Shown here: positions 11,989 through 24,450 of the stretch, piece after piece
Numbering within the stretch: the stretch's first letter is position 1
Layout of the letters: each line of letters opens with the position of its first letter
The notes under the pieces: model-generated
Told to the model about the DNA's origin: nothing
The model's database searches: none
The model's input: the letters and a program-made list of their open reading frames with translations, nothing else
Program-made: the position numbers and the translations under genes
From: Paulinella micropora
Lineage: Eukaryota; Cercozoa; Imbricatea; Euglyphida
Length of the DNA stretch: 63,868 nucleotides
Assembly (NCBI GenBank): GCA_009731375.1
Contig: BJOX01000133.1
Coordinates: 771,516-835,383, forward strand
Direction: 5' to 3'

Positions 11989-12010
11989 GTAGGTAGGTAG
12001 GTAGGTAGAT

Positions 12011-12088
<78 letters not shown>
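11286..12088. repeat. GATA arrays with short unique spacers
   Basis: Low-copy segments at 11380-11525 (with a short TG run) and 11731-11895 separate GATA/GGTA arrays at 11530-11730 and 11900-12088. No gene seen. Confidence 0.8.
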
Positions 12089-12843
12089 GAGATATCGACT
12101 AATGTCAGAAAAAAGGAGCTTCTGATTTCGTCAACCAAGGAAGTCTGTGGGTAAAGTATTAACCCGATGCCCAGCTAAGCCGTGATGTTTGCACGGAAGG
12201 GACTGATACAGGCGATACCAAAGCTCCCTAGTACCAGGCGGGGCCAGGGCTCGTTCCATAAGCGCCCCTTGCAGAACGAGCTCCCACCTCCATTACAGAG
12301 GGCCCAGTAAGCAGATGGAGTTTCGAGACTGTTCGACAGTCTAGTATAAACCGACAGAGCACTGTGGGTTTTATTCCGGGCTCAACAAGCGAGAAAGGGC
12401 ACCCTGAGGGAACAGGATTGTGCTTCCCGTCGCTATTTCGGCATGTGACTTATAGGCGTATGGCTAGGCACACATAAGGCACCCCACCACGGGCCCAGCA
12501 CACCCACACCATCCCCTAATTCTCTGTCTGTCGACAGATGGCACCCATTTCAAAAAAACCAAGCCCAAGGGAGGGTCAGTGACACCTCAATTGTCCTTGG
12601 TTCGCTCCGTGGAGTAAGTGATGAGATCAACTGATGAGATATCGACTAATGTCAGAAAAAAGGAGCTTCTGATTTCGTCAACCAAGGAAGTCTGTGGGTA
12701 AAGTATAAACCCGATGCCCAGCTAAGCCGTGATGTTTGCACGGAAGGGACTGATACAGGCGATACCAAAGCTCCCTAGTACCAGGCGGGGCCAGGGCTCG
12801 TTCCATAAGCGCCCCTTGCAGAACGAGCTCCCACCTCCATTAC
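12089..12843 (+). repeat. 547-bp dispersed repeat, 1.4 tandem copies
   Basis: GATATCGACTAATGTCAG at 12091 recurs at 12638, giving an exact 547-bp period. The array abuts (GATA)n on the left through GATGAGATATC and is cut by a 10-N gap on the right. It contains the hairpin AGACTG-TTCGA-CAGTCT. No open frame of note. Whether it is a satellite monomer or a non-autonomous retroelement is unresolved. Confidence 0.92.
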
Positions 12844-12900
12844 NNNNNNNNNNCCTCGAAGCTTACATAGTCATCTATCTACAATCTGCCTTCTAAAACA

Positions 12901-15118
<2,218 letters not shown>

Positions 15119-15123
15119 AACCC

Positions 15124-15400
15124 CAGCCCTGTGATTGTACGTACCCATTCTGGTCGCGGGTGGCACCCACACCTGAAAGTTGAGGGTTTTTGCCACCAGG
15201 CGCCCTTTGCGGCACCTCCGGCAATTCAACGTACCCTGTCGAAGGGAGAGGTGGGGTCCGGGGGAGCCCTGCGATTGTACGTACCCGCTCTGGTCGCCGG
15301 TGGCACCCACACCTGAAAATTGAGGTTTTTGCCACCAGGCGCCCTTTGCGGCACCTCCGGCAATTCAACGTACCCTGTCGAAGGGAAAGGGGGCGGGAGG
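15124..15400. repeat. 140-bp tandem repeat, cluster 1 (2 units)
   Basis: Units start CCCTGTGATTGTACGTACCC at 15127 and, as a variant, at 15267 (period 140). They carry GGTGGCACCCACACCTGAAA and GGCGCCCTTTGCGGCACC and end in a G-rich run. Short frames across them are not supported as genes. Confidence 0.9.
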
Positions 15401-15504
15401 GGGGGCGCGGGGGTCCCTCCAAAAACTGATAAGAAGTGGGCTGGCGGGGTTTGGTGCGCGAAGCGCACCGGTAAACCATCCTTTCAGGTGTTGGCGCAGC
15501 CCCT

Positions 15505-15505
15505 A

Positions 15506-15581
<76 letters not shown>

Positions 15582-15590
15582 TCATTATTA

Positions 15591-15654
<64 letters not shown>

Positions 15655-15655
15655 C
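15505..15655. repeat. (ATT)n(AGT)n(ATT)n compound triplet repeat
   Basis: TTA triplets, then a TAG/AGT block at 15544-15581, then TTA triplets again. Flanks CCTTTCAGGTGTTGG (15480) and its near inverse CCTGAAAGGTGTTGG (15656) bracket it. Confidence 0.9.
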
Positions 15656-15752
15656 CCTGAAAGGTGTTGGAGAAGGGGGTGGGGGGTTTGGGGGGGGGGA
15701 ATGAAAATTGTGTACCCACCCACGCCCCTCCCCCCCAAATCGGCACCACTGT

Positions 15753-16205
15753 CGGAATAAACTTTGGTTTGTGGGAACGAGGAGGAGTTCGGAGCTCATA
15801 TTTGCAGGGTGGTTAGCCCCAGACTCGATCTCGATGCTGATATAATTTTTTTGGAATTCACGCAAATATTTGCGTTAGGGCAGTGTCCTGAATGCCAAAT
15901 TCCTTGTTTTTCTTCGCACCCCAATCGGAATAAATCATGGTTTGTGTGAAGCAGGAGTTGGGTTTCCGGGGGGAGGGCCTCCCGGACCCCCCCTGCCCCG
16001 TCGACAGGGTACGCTCAATTGCCGGAGGCACCGGAAAGTACACCCAAAAAACAAGGAAATTTGGCATTCAGGACACTCCCCTAACGCTAATATTTGCGTG
16101 AATTCCAAAAAAGTTATACCAGCATCAAGATCGAGTCTGGGGCTAACCACCCTGTCAATATGAGCTCCCAACTCCTCCTGCTTCCCACAAACCATGATTT
16201 ATTCC
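15753..16205. mobile_element. Inverted-repeat (foldback/MITE-like) element
   Basis: Arms of ~200 bp (about 15753-15950 and 16010-16205) are imperfect reverse complements with coordinate sum near 31959. Both contain GACTCGATCT and the core CGCAAATATTTGCG (one base changed in the right arm). The centre is a G/C-rich run. No transposase frame fits. A third half-arm follows at 16215-16330. It lies between two clusters of the 140-bp repeat, as if inserted into that array. Confidence 0.75.
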
Positions 16206-16214
16206 GATGGGGGG

Positions 16215-16355
16215 TGCAAAAAAAGGCTAAAAAAACAAGGAAATTTGGCATTCAGGACACTCCTCTAACGCAAATATTTGCGTGAATTAAAAAGAAACTC
16301 TACCAGCATCAACATCGAGTCTGGGGAGGCTAGCCACCCTGTCAACATGAGCTCC
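16215..16355. repeat. Extra half-copy of the inverted-repeat element
   Basis: AAATTTGGCATTCAGGACAC and the 16-bp palindrome ACGCAAATATTTGCGT repeat the right arm of the preceding element in direct orientation, ending at CCACCCTGTCAACATGAGC. Confidence 0.75.
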
Positions 16356-16360
16356 CCCAG

Positions 16361-16790
16361 CCCTGTGATTGTACGTACCCGTTCTGGTCGCGGGTGGCAC
16401 CCACACCTGAAAGTTTAGGTTTTTTGCCACCAGGCGCCCTTTGCGGCACCACCGGCAATTCAACGTACCCTGTCGAAGAAAGAGGGGGAGTCCGGGGAGC
16501 CCTGCGATTGTACGTACCCGTTCTGGTCGCGGGTGGCACCCAACCTGAAAATTGAGTTTTTTTGCCACCAGGCGCCCTTTGCGGCACCTCCGGCAATGCA
16601 ACGTACCCTGTCGAAGGGAAAGGAGCGGTCCGGGGGGGCCCTGCGATTGTACGTACCCGTTCTGGTCGCGGGTGGCACCCACACCTGAAAATTGAGGTTT
16701 TTGCCACCAGGCGCCCTTTGCGGCACCTCCGGCAATTCAACGTATCCTGTCGAAGGGAAAGGGGGCGGGAGGGGGGGGGGGGGGGCCCCC
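16361..16790. repeat. 140-bp tandem repeat, cluster 2 (3 units)
   Basis: Unit starts at 16361, 16500 and 16639 (period 139). The sequence is nearly the same as cluster 1 and ends in G-rich then poly-A sequence. Confidence 0.9.
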
Positions 16791-16791
16791 C

Positions 16792-16792
<1 letters not shown>

Positions 16793-16848
<56 letters not shown>

Positions 16849-16873
16849 AATACAATACAATACNNNNNNNNNN

Positions 16874-16905
<32 letters not shown>

Positions 16906-17029
16906 CCGTTTGAATTGTGTCACTAACATCTCACACGACAACTCGACTTTTCACTGTCTCTCTCTCTACCTTGTATCATTGAATAATGGCAGACATTTCA
17001 CATGGCGAATTGCCTAGCTGAGATAAAAT

Positions 17030-17081
<52 letters not shown>

Positions 17082-17165
17082 ATACACACGCACACACACA
17101 CACACACACACACATACATACATACATACATACACACATACATACATACATACACAGACACACAC
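16793..17165. repeat. Poly-A, (GT)n, (CT)n and (CATA)n tracts
   Basis: Poly-A at 16795-16847, a 10-N gap at 16864-16873, (GT)n to 16904, ~120 bp of low-copy sequence, (CT)n at 17030-17080 and CA/CATA to 17165. Confidence 0.9.
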
Positions 17166-17486
17166 ACACAACTCTTCTATATTTTCATGTTCATCCTTCA
17201 TAAATGTCCTTTGGAGGTTTCTGTTGTTTTTTGTTGTTGGTGGTGATGGTGGTGGTGATATTTATCCGCTTGTCTTCCTTTTCCTTACAAATATACTGCC
17301 TCTGCTGCAGAGCCGGGGAATCCACAACGAGTTGACAGGTCTATTGTCTCTTTCCCCCCTCCTATGCAAACTAACTACTCTCCAGTCATCCAATGGCGCC
17401 CCTTTCTAATCATTTCCTCCGCACTCCACCNNNNNNNNNNNNNNNNNNNNNNNNNNNNNNNNNNNNNNNNNNNNNNNNNNNNNNNN
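17166..17486. other. Low-copy sequence and 56-N gap, no gene seen
   Basis: T/G-rich sequence without a convincing frame, ending in an N gap at 17431-17486. Confidence 0.6.
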
Positions 17487-17510
17487 CCCTCTCTCTCCCC
17501 GCCTGCACAG

Positions 17511-17843
17511 GCCGAATCTAACGCGGATGTGGACCATGGCGTCCTTCCGGCGTGGGGCCAGCAGCCTTTCAGACGAGGACAACAACACGAGCCAGGACAA
17601 CAACGCTGCCGCAGCCAACCTCGGCTTACTAGGCGGACTAGTTTCCACTGTGTCCGGCGTGTTTGATTGGCTGGGTGGGATAGTGGTAGGGGCAGCTAGT
17701 ATGTCACCTGCTGCAGTTTCCCCCGTGGCGAAGGAGGATGAGGAGGCGGCGGAGGAGGCGGAGGACGAGGCGGGAGGGGAGGGGACGAAGGTGGCGGTAG
17801 CAGCAGGGGCGGGAAGCCCCCATGAGAGTGGTCCACATGATAC
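17511..17843 (+). CDS. Candidate internal exon of an unrecognised protein
   Basis: A pyrimidine-rich stretch ending TGCACAG lies just before 17511 and a GTGAGC donor follows 17843. The frame is open throughout (an ATG lies at 17527). The frame shows an Asn/Gln-rich start, a hydrophobic segment of ~27 residues (LGLLGGLVSTVSGVFDWLGG and onward) that could be a membrane helix, and then an acidic Glu/Ala/Gly-rich tail. Base composition is GC-rich, unlike the surrounding repeats. The next exon upstream may lie in the adjacent gap. Family not recognised; it could also be a fortuitous frame. Confidence 0.45.
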
Positions 17844-17848
17844 GTGAG

Positions 17849-17915
<67 letters not shown>
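17849..17915. repeat. (CT)n microsatellite
   Basis: CT dinucleotide tract directly after the putative donor site of the preceding exon. Confidence 0.95.
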
Positions 17916-18480
17916 CCCCTTTCCGGTGTACGTAATAGTATTTTCGGAAGTAGTTATTTAATATTTAGTCATATCGGCCTCTACATGTTTATACATAGTT
18001 ATCAATATTTCTGGTACTGGTGGCAGTCAGTTCCTTTATAGGACTGATTATTGCTTTTACCTATTGACTCTTTTGTATTTCCTTTAAGTTCTAGGCGGGT
18101 TGGTAGTTCAAATTGATTGAGCCTGTGTTTGATTCAGTTTCCTTGTCTCAACTTCTAAAAACTAAGTGCGTCTACAGAATGGGAAACGGTGGCAGATTAG
18201 GGGACCGAGCACGAGCATGTGTCAGGATCCCTGCTCCCTCCCTGGCTAGTGCAAAAATGTGTGTGAAGACACGTCAGTGCAGAGTCTGCATTTGAACCAA
18301 TCCTCAGGGACAAAACAGTAATTGCCCCTACCCGTCCACTGTAATCGGGAAAAAGTGGTAGTGAGTGTCACTCTGTCACCTTTGGGAAGCCCATAATGGA
18401 ACCTTTACCGATCCCTTTCAGGATCAACCCGTGCTACCTCAAACTCATCGCCACTGTCTCAAAGATTTCAAATCCTATGA
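17916..18480. other. Intergenic or intron sequence, no gene seen
   Basis: AT-richer sequence without recognisable frames or repeats. It ends where decayed reverse-transcriptase sequence begins on the minus strand. Confidence 0.5.
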
Positions 18481-18579
18481 AAGTACCAGTGCAGAGATGC
18501 TGGTATCCATGAGATTGAAAATATGAGTGTGGCCACCGCCAGTTCACACTGAGCGTCTAGGCCTGTTGCATTGTTTCTC

Positions 18580-19618
18580 TTAATCTCCTCCTTCTTTCTC
18601 AAAAACTTGTACTGTGTCAGATCGAATCCCATCGAGACTAGAGATTGGTCAAAAACAGTAACAAGGACTGTATCCGCTTCTGTAAGAAGTGACATTTCTT
18701 AGCATTCAACCGGAATCAGAACGCCTTGACCTTCATGATGTCCCGCAAATGTTGTATGTGTTCCTCCACCGAATTCGAGAAAATGACCACATCATCCAAA
18801 TACGCGAAGGCGTATCCCGTCGTATCCCCGTACTTCTCCGCAAATTCCGCGTCTCGGAAATTTGCACCCAACATCTTTGTCATCGCCTGCTGAAATATGC
18901 CCGGTGCTACCTTCAACCCCATCGGCAGAACCTTCCACACGTAGGTTGTCATCCCCACCAATGCAGTTAGGTAGCGGCTTTCCTCCGCTAACGGGATCTG
19001 CCAGAATCCGCTTTTCAAATCCAACGTCGAGTATATTTTCGCTTTCTGCAACACCTCTATTCCCCTCCGCACGTCTGGCACCGGCGTCTCTATCTTCTTG
19101 ATGATTTCGTTTATCCTCCAATAGTTGATACACATCCGCAACGTTCCGTCTGGTTTCGGCGCCATGCGTACCGGAGACGCATACTCCGATAGCCGCGCCT
19201 CGATCAATCCCTTTTCCAAAAGGTCCGCCGTCATCTCCCTCGCAATCCGATCCTCATGATGGCTCAACCGCGAAGGCAGTCCTATCCCCGATACCTCTTG
19301 TCCCATCTCTCGTTCGAAAACCGCGACGTGGCTTGTCACCGACCCCCCCTCCAAAGGGCCGAAAGCTTGGATGTTGTCTTCCATGACCCCCATAGCCGCA
19401 GCCTTTTCCTCTGACGTGCCCTCCCATGTCTCCGACTGTTCCTGTATCGCCTGTCTTGCCTTACCCGTCTCCTCCTTGATCTGCTCCTCTGTCGCTTGCC
19501 CCTGTATGTCATCCACCGCTATCTCGGCTCCGTCCCCGTCTAAACCCTCCCTCGACCGATATAAGGTTGGTGTCTTCCGCTCTTGATCCGCGAATCTTGC
19601 CAGTTGGTCCATCATCAT
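18580..19618 (-). pseudogene. Ty3/gypsy reverse transcriptase, fingers-palm part
   Basis: The main frame (18716-19618, 300 residues) has RT blocks in order: SEYASPVRMAPKPDGTLRMC, YSTLDLKSGFWQIPL, KVLPMGLKVAPGIFQQAM and the catalytic YLDD. A TGA interrupts after the KVKAF residues. Reading on in the same frame gives FRLNAKKCHF, the normal continuation of gypsy RT, so the stop is a mutation inside the gene. Homology ends near 18640. The thumb and RNase H parts are on the opposite strand from 22300 on. Its start overlaps the end of the upstream frame by four bases. Confidence 0.9.
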
Positions 19619-20421
19619 AGCATACTGAATGGCGTGTGTCCTGTGGTATAACCGGATATGTGTGTGAACGCTTCATCCTGAATGGAGGCCAAATCCCGGT
19701 CCAGAAGTTCCTCTCGGTACTGCCTAGCTATCTTGCTCGATCCGAGTCGGCAAGCCACTATCAACTTCTGTGTGCGACTCGGAATCGGTATCGGGTCCGC
19801 GATTAGGAAATCTTCCACATCGTACCACCACATTTCCGTTCTCCTTCCTACCGGAAACATAATCGTGAAGTCCCCTTGTGAAAGCAGATTTTTCAATGTC
19901 TTCTTGATCTGGGACACCGAATCCGCTACCATGGATTGGCTTCCCCACCGCTCCTGCAGGCAGTTCAAAATCTCCACCTTGGCCTGGCTAGGCTTGCCCG
20001 TATTGCATACTACATATTGCGCCATAGGCAACACCCGTGTATCCATTTCCTTATGTTGGTATCCCAAATCTCGCCAATGTTTCGGAAAACCGTCCGAGGC
20101 CTCCTCCCTCTGTTTCCAGAAATACTCCAACCTCGTGTCGACCAGAGCAACGATTCTTGCCCTCGTCCACTCATCTTCCGACTTGCTCTCCTCTTCCTCT
20201 TCCTCGTGATCTCCGATTGCAAAATCCTCCTGTTCCGCTGCCTTATCCTCCTCTCCCTTCTCAATCTCTACCCGTGCCGCCCTGAAATCGTTCGCCCCAC
20301 ATGCCCCCGGTATGTCTCCTTGTCCCTCCTCTGAGTCGTATTCCACCACTCGATACACCGGAGCGTTTTCCCCCCGTCCATATCGTACCTCTTCTCTGCG
20401 ACAGTCGATGTGAGTGTGCAT
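19615..20421 (-). pseudogene. Gag-like domain frame between gypsy protease and RT
   Basis: 268-residue frame, acidic in its first half. A C-terminal region (from about residue 165: LKNLLSQGDF.., a Trp-Trp pair, RTQKLIVACRLGSSKIARQY) resembles retrotransposon Gag folds. It overlaps the RT start by four bases (ATGA) and follows the protease frame by 13 bases. Gag normally precedes protease, so this position is odd. The Gag reading rests on pattern resemblance and could be wrong; a protease-RT linker domain is the alternative. Confidence 0.5.
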
Positions 20422-20434
20422 ACGCTTCAGCGCG

Positions 20435-21022
20435 TCAAAGCTCCACAGGAGTCCCCCTGTATATGCCGGAACGACCCAAAACCTGTGTGTATGTATTCAC
20501 CCCTTCCAGATCAAACGCCAGCAGTATCGTGCCCGTCATCGCAGTTGTACCTGACACCCCCTTCACCCAACCCCGTGTTGCCCGAAATCGCTCCTTGAAC
20601 CATGGTTGCTGCCCGTGCTTGTCCAAAAAGTGTTTTCCGATGACGCTGATGGCCGCCATGGTATCGTTGCCGATGACCACATCCCCTCCTAAACTCCTCA
20701 ACTTGACCCGAGTATACGCCAGTGGGAGATTTGATCTTTTAATTTGACTAACCGACGGCGTCACTCGCATCGCCTCATGCCTCTGACTCACCTTCCAGTG
20801 TGTCTCCAGCAATTGTCGTTCTCGCTCCCGTGTCCTCTCTCTCTCACTTTCTTCTCGCTTCCTTTCCTCTGCCACCCCCTCTCCCTCACTTCTCTCCCGT
20901 TCTCCCCTCCAACCTCGCTCTCTTCTTGCCCTCACCCTCACTGTTCTCGCCCTCTTTGTACCCTTTTCCTTGTATCCCCGATCCGCTACATGCTCGCCCC
21001 TCTGCCTTCTGCTGTTTTGCAT
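20435..21022 (-). pseudogene. Ty3/gypsy aspartic protease frame
   Basis: 195 residues. The first half is Arg/Glu-rich. The second half resembles a retropepsin: IGNDTMAAISVIGKHFL in place of the usual DTGA..S.I block, followed by GVSGTTAMTGTILLAF. The active-site triad reads Asp-Thr-Met rather than Asp-Thr-Gly, so activity is doubtful. Same strand as the adjoining Gag-like and RT frames. Confidence 0.6.
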
Positions 21023-21275
21023 GCAGTTTCCCCTGTCTCTCGTCTATCTCCTCGTCTCTCCCCCTCTTTCTGCCTATGTCAGATCCACATATTCCCGTGT
21101 TTTCAAGCTCCTCCCCATCTCGTCCCTTTCCGGGCTCCCGTATCCCGATCCGTCGCCGCGTCGCCGTTGTCGCCTCGCCCTCCGTTCCCCTGTCATACGT
21201 CAAGAACTTCCTCGAGACACACGTGTTCGAAAATACGGTTCAAAGCGTTGCTCCGTCAGCACTGTTTCAAGAAGT

Positions 21276-22330
21276 GATGAGTGAATGCTCAAACATGGAC
21301 TCGCTCACGGAGGCACATACGGCACAGGCAGGCAGTGTACCTGTTGGCGCACAAGCCACGTACACAAACAGAGTTGCCGGTTGGAAGAGACAGAGAGAGC
21401 CAGACCTGAAGACCGCATGTTGGAGGTGGTTCGCGGGCTTGCAGTGTAAGGCACAGATGGAGAACAGAGACTGCTCTTTCAATCATGATAGGCAGACCCA
21501 ACAGCAAGGGCAAATTTTCTGAGCGGGACGGAAGGCAAGGAACCGGGCCTTTTCAACATGCTTCAGATTGCCGCTGCGAACGAAGGTTGGTACGCCAATA
21601 TGTGTGATGATGAGGGGTTACGACAGGCGATCATTGCCTATGTGGAGAGGATGAAGGAGAAGAAGGAGGAAAGGGAGAGACAAAAGAACCTAAAGGCCTC
21701 TCAAAGAGGACGAGAAGGAGGAGCAGGAGCAGGAGGACGAGGAGGAGGAGCAGGAGGAGGAGGAGGAGGACGAGGACGAGGAACATGGAGAGGAGCCTCG
21801 AGGTGGCAGGGAACCCCTCCGAGAGGAAGAGGAGGAGGTCGGGGATATACCCCTTATGGAGGGAGAGCTGTTCGAGCTCCAGCCCCCCCACCCAGAGGAG
21901 GAGGAGGCTCGTGGGCAAGCTCCAACCCAAATTTCAGTCGAGCTCAGGCCTACAACACTGCCTCGGAGACCGATACGTCATCCCACCCGGACACTACTCA
22001 AGGTAATCGTTTCGAGGTGGTGGAATGACTGGAGGGGGAAGAAGAGAGGAAGGAGAACACTGTGAAGTTTAACCCTAAAGTCACAGTGCTTTCTAATGCT
22101 GTTGTGCAGACTGGGCCAACGCTTCCTCAATCTGAATACAAAGATGTGGGTACACAGAGACTGCAGCCCCAAGGTAGTCTCATACCCGTTCATACATCAC
22201 GGTTACCAATGATAACTGATGCAAATAGGAAGGCGAGACTTGCGATGGAGGCGAGGAGGCCAATGGCAGACGTATCGCCTCGGCCAAGCAAACAACCACG
22301 AACAGACTCAATGTCTAGGGTATGACATCG
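21276..22330 (+). pseudogene. Cys/His and RGG-rich frames, probable nucleocapsid region of the gypsy element
   Basis: Three plus-strand frames follow one another with shifts. The first ends at 21522 and has a Cys/His cluster (CWRWFAGLQC, then CSFNH). The second (21558-22028) has an Arg/Gly-rich central part (GRGRGTWRGASRW, RGRGGGRGYTPYGG). The third (22062-22325) is a Pro/Lys-rich linker. A zinc-binding patch plus RGG repeats fits an RNA-binding capsid tail. In a normal element this would precede the protease, which here lies on the opposite strand. Confidence 0.45.
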
Positions 22331-22930
22331 AGAACGGGACGTGTTCGCTTGCGAGGAAGGAGCAAGAGGCGCTTGCGGCTATGCCTCTTCCTGCGACGAG
22401 ATCCGATTTTCACTCCTTTGTGTCCTTGGCGCAATACTATAGTGAATCATACCGGGATTCGCAAAAAATCGCGGAACCAATACGGTTGTTCATGAAAGAG
22501 TGCAAGTGCGGTGCGGGGAGTACGTGGCCACCAGCGGTTCATAAGGCGGTTGAAACACTAAGGGCACATATCTTGATGGACCCATGGAGCGAAGGGGGTA
22601 CGGTCCTACAGCTTCCCAATTTCAACAAGAGTTTCATACGCGATAGGAGGGGTTCTGCAACAGAGGGATGACGAGGGGCGTTTGAGGCCGGTGATGTTTC
22701 TGAGTCGACGAATGACACGGGCAGAACAACAATACTGCACGCGGCAGAGAGAGGCATTGGCCATAGTCTGGGGTTTCAAGAAACTACGTGACTATCTGTG
22801 GGGTGCAAAGGGGACGACGGTGCGGTCGGATCACAACAACCTACAGTGCACGTGGTTGATGTCGCAGGATCACACGGGCAGGTTGGCAAGATGGCAGTTG
22901 GAGCTATCCGAATATGACTTTCATGATTGA
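22310..22930 (+). pseudogene. Ty3/gypsy RT thumb/connection and RNase H
   Basis: Starts with LGYDIENGT, the block that normally follows the KC.F segment of RT, then PLPATRSDFHSFVSLAQYY. One frameshift near 22630 restores SYAIGGVLQQRDDEG and then RPVMFLSRRMTRAEQQY, LAIVWGFKKLRDYLWG and VRSDHNNLQ of gypsy RNase H. The usual TDAS block reads TRVS, so the first catalytic Asp appears lost. The upstream half of RT is on the minus strand at 18640-19618. Confidence 0.85.
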
Positions 22931-24031
22931 ATTCATATCAGGTAAGGAGAACTATCTTGCGGACTACCAGTCAAGGGCTGGGGGTGCGCCGGAGGACGAC
23001 AATACAAAGGAAAAGAAGGAGGAGGCGGTGGCGGACGACAAGGATACACGGGCGCAACAGCAGAGTCACGGTGTCTTCGCACTGAAACCGGTATACAAGC
23101 GGAGAAGAAGAGTGGCATGAACCTGACGCGGTTTCACTTCAAGACGGCCGCAGCGGTTCTAACGGTCTTGGGAAAAATGGATTTGGAAGAGGAGGAGCAG
23201 AGGGCGAATTTTGACGACTGGAAACCCATCAACGGTATGGAGTATGTGACGGAGGTAGCGGAAATGCATAGGAATAGGAAGGAGGCGCAGAGAGAGGATG
23301 TGCGGTTTTACGAAGCGGCCCACGCACAGTCGGTGGATTGTTGTGAAGAACACGGGCTGGAGGATGCGCGAAAGGGATATGAGGAAGAAATGTGGAAGGA
23401 GGCGGTACAGGGGGAGTTGACGGAGGATGAGGTGGGGGATTTGAAACCCTTTCCGTGGCGAACCATGCCCATGGTTGGGAACATTGTGATTCCGACGAAG
23501 GCGGAAACGGCGGCGGTTCAGACGGAGGCGAAGCCGGAACTCATGTTGAGGGACACACACCCAAGCCGGGTATCCTTGGAGTTGGAAAACAAGACGGAGA
23601 TCAAGTTTGCGTCGGTGGACATGTTCCGCAAGCTCACGCGAGACAGTGAGGAGTGGAAGAGGTTTATTGCGCACCAGGAGAACCCGACGGGGATTTCGGC
23701 GGACGGGGACATAAAGTGGCGGAAGGAGAAGTACACTTACTCGGACGGGCTAATCTGGTATTTCGGGAGCGGGGCCAAGAACAAGGACGATCCGGAACGG
23801 TGGGTGGTATGGGTGCCGGCAGCGTTACGGTACGCGATTCTGATAGGGGCACACAAATGCCCTTTACAAAGTCACCCGTGGCTGAATAGGATGAGGTGGT
23901 CTATGACTCGGCGGTTTTATTGGGCACGATGGATAAGGACATCAAGAGTTTCATTTCGGGATGTGGGCCATGCCAGAGGGCGAAGACGGTCTACGATGCG
24001 AACAAGGGGCTACTGGGGCAGTACGACATAA
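22914..24031 (+). pseudogene. Gypsy RNase H end, tether and integrase zinc-binding N-terminus
   Basis: After a frameshift at ~22915 the RNase H end FISGKENYLADYQSR is readable. A long acidic linker follows (23117 on). DGLIWYF..WVVWVPAALRYAILIGAHKC corresponds to the integrase HHCC region, with the His pair seen as AHKC..QSHPW. The frame shifts again near 23900, where the Cys pair continues in the next frame. Confidence 0.8.
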
Positions 24032-24450
24032 CACGGGATATATTTGACACGATTCACATCGATTACGTGGGGCCTTTACCGGAAGCGGGAGAGGGTCGAT
24101 ACAAGTATATCCTCACGATTATTGATCGGGCCTCTAACTACGTGATTGCGGTTCCCACGGCTGACGACACCAAGGAGACGACGGCCAAGGCACTGATTGA
24201 TAACGTATTCAGGCGTATCGGGGTGCCCAGGAAGATCATATCGGACAGAGGAAGCTCCTTTAGTAATTGGGTGTCGAACGAGCTCAGTGCATACTACGGG
24301 TTTCGGTGGGATTATGTCATGGCATACAACCCTATGGCTAACGGGAAGATAGAGAGGATGCATCGTACGCTGAAGGCGTCCTTGAAGATCTATGTCAGAA
24401 CGGGCAAACCAAATGGCCAGAGGCATTGCAAGCGTTTACCTTTGCGGTGA
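23896..24450 (+). pseudogene. Ty3/gypsy integrase catalytic core
   Basis: Cys23 and Cys26 (CGPC) complete the zinc site. The DDE triad is intact: Asp56 in HIDYVGPLP, Asp117 in IISDRGSSF and Glu153 in YNPMANGKIERMHR, with exactly 35 residues between the last two. The frame ends by a shift at ~24415 and the protein continues in the frame from 24426. The core itself could be functional, but the reading frame around it is broken. Confidence 0.92.

Noticed and set aside
20744-21522. Plus-strand Pro/Ser-rich frames over 20744-21277
   Set aside because: They are antisense shadows of the minus-strand protease frame, except the segment after 21276.
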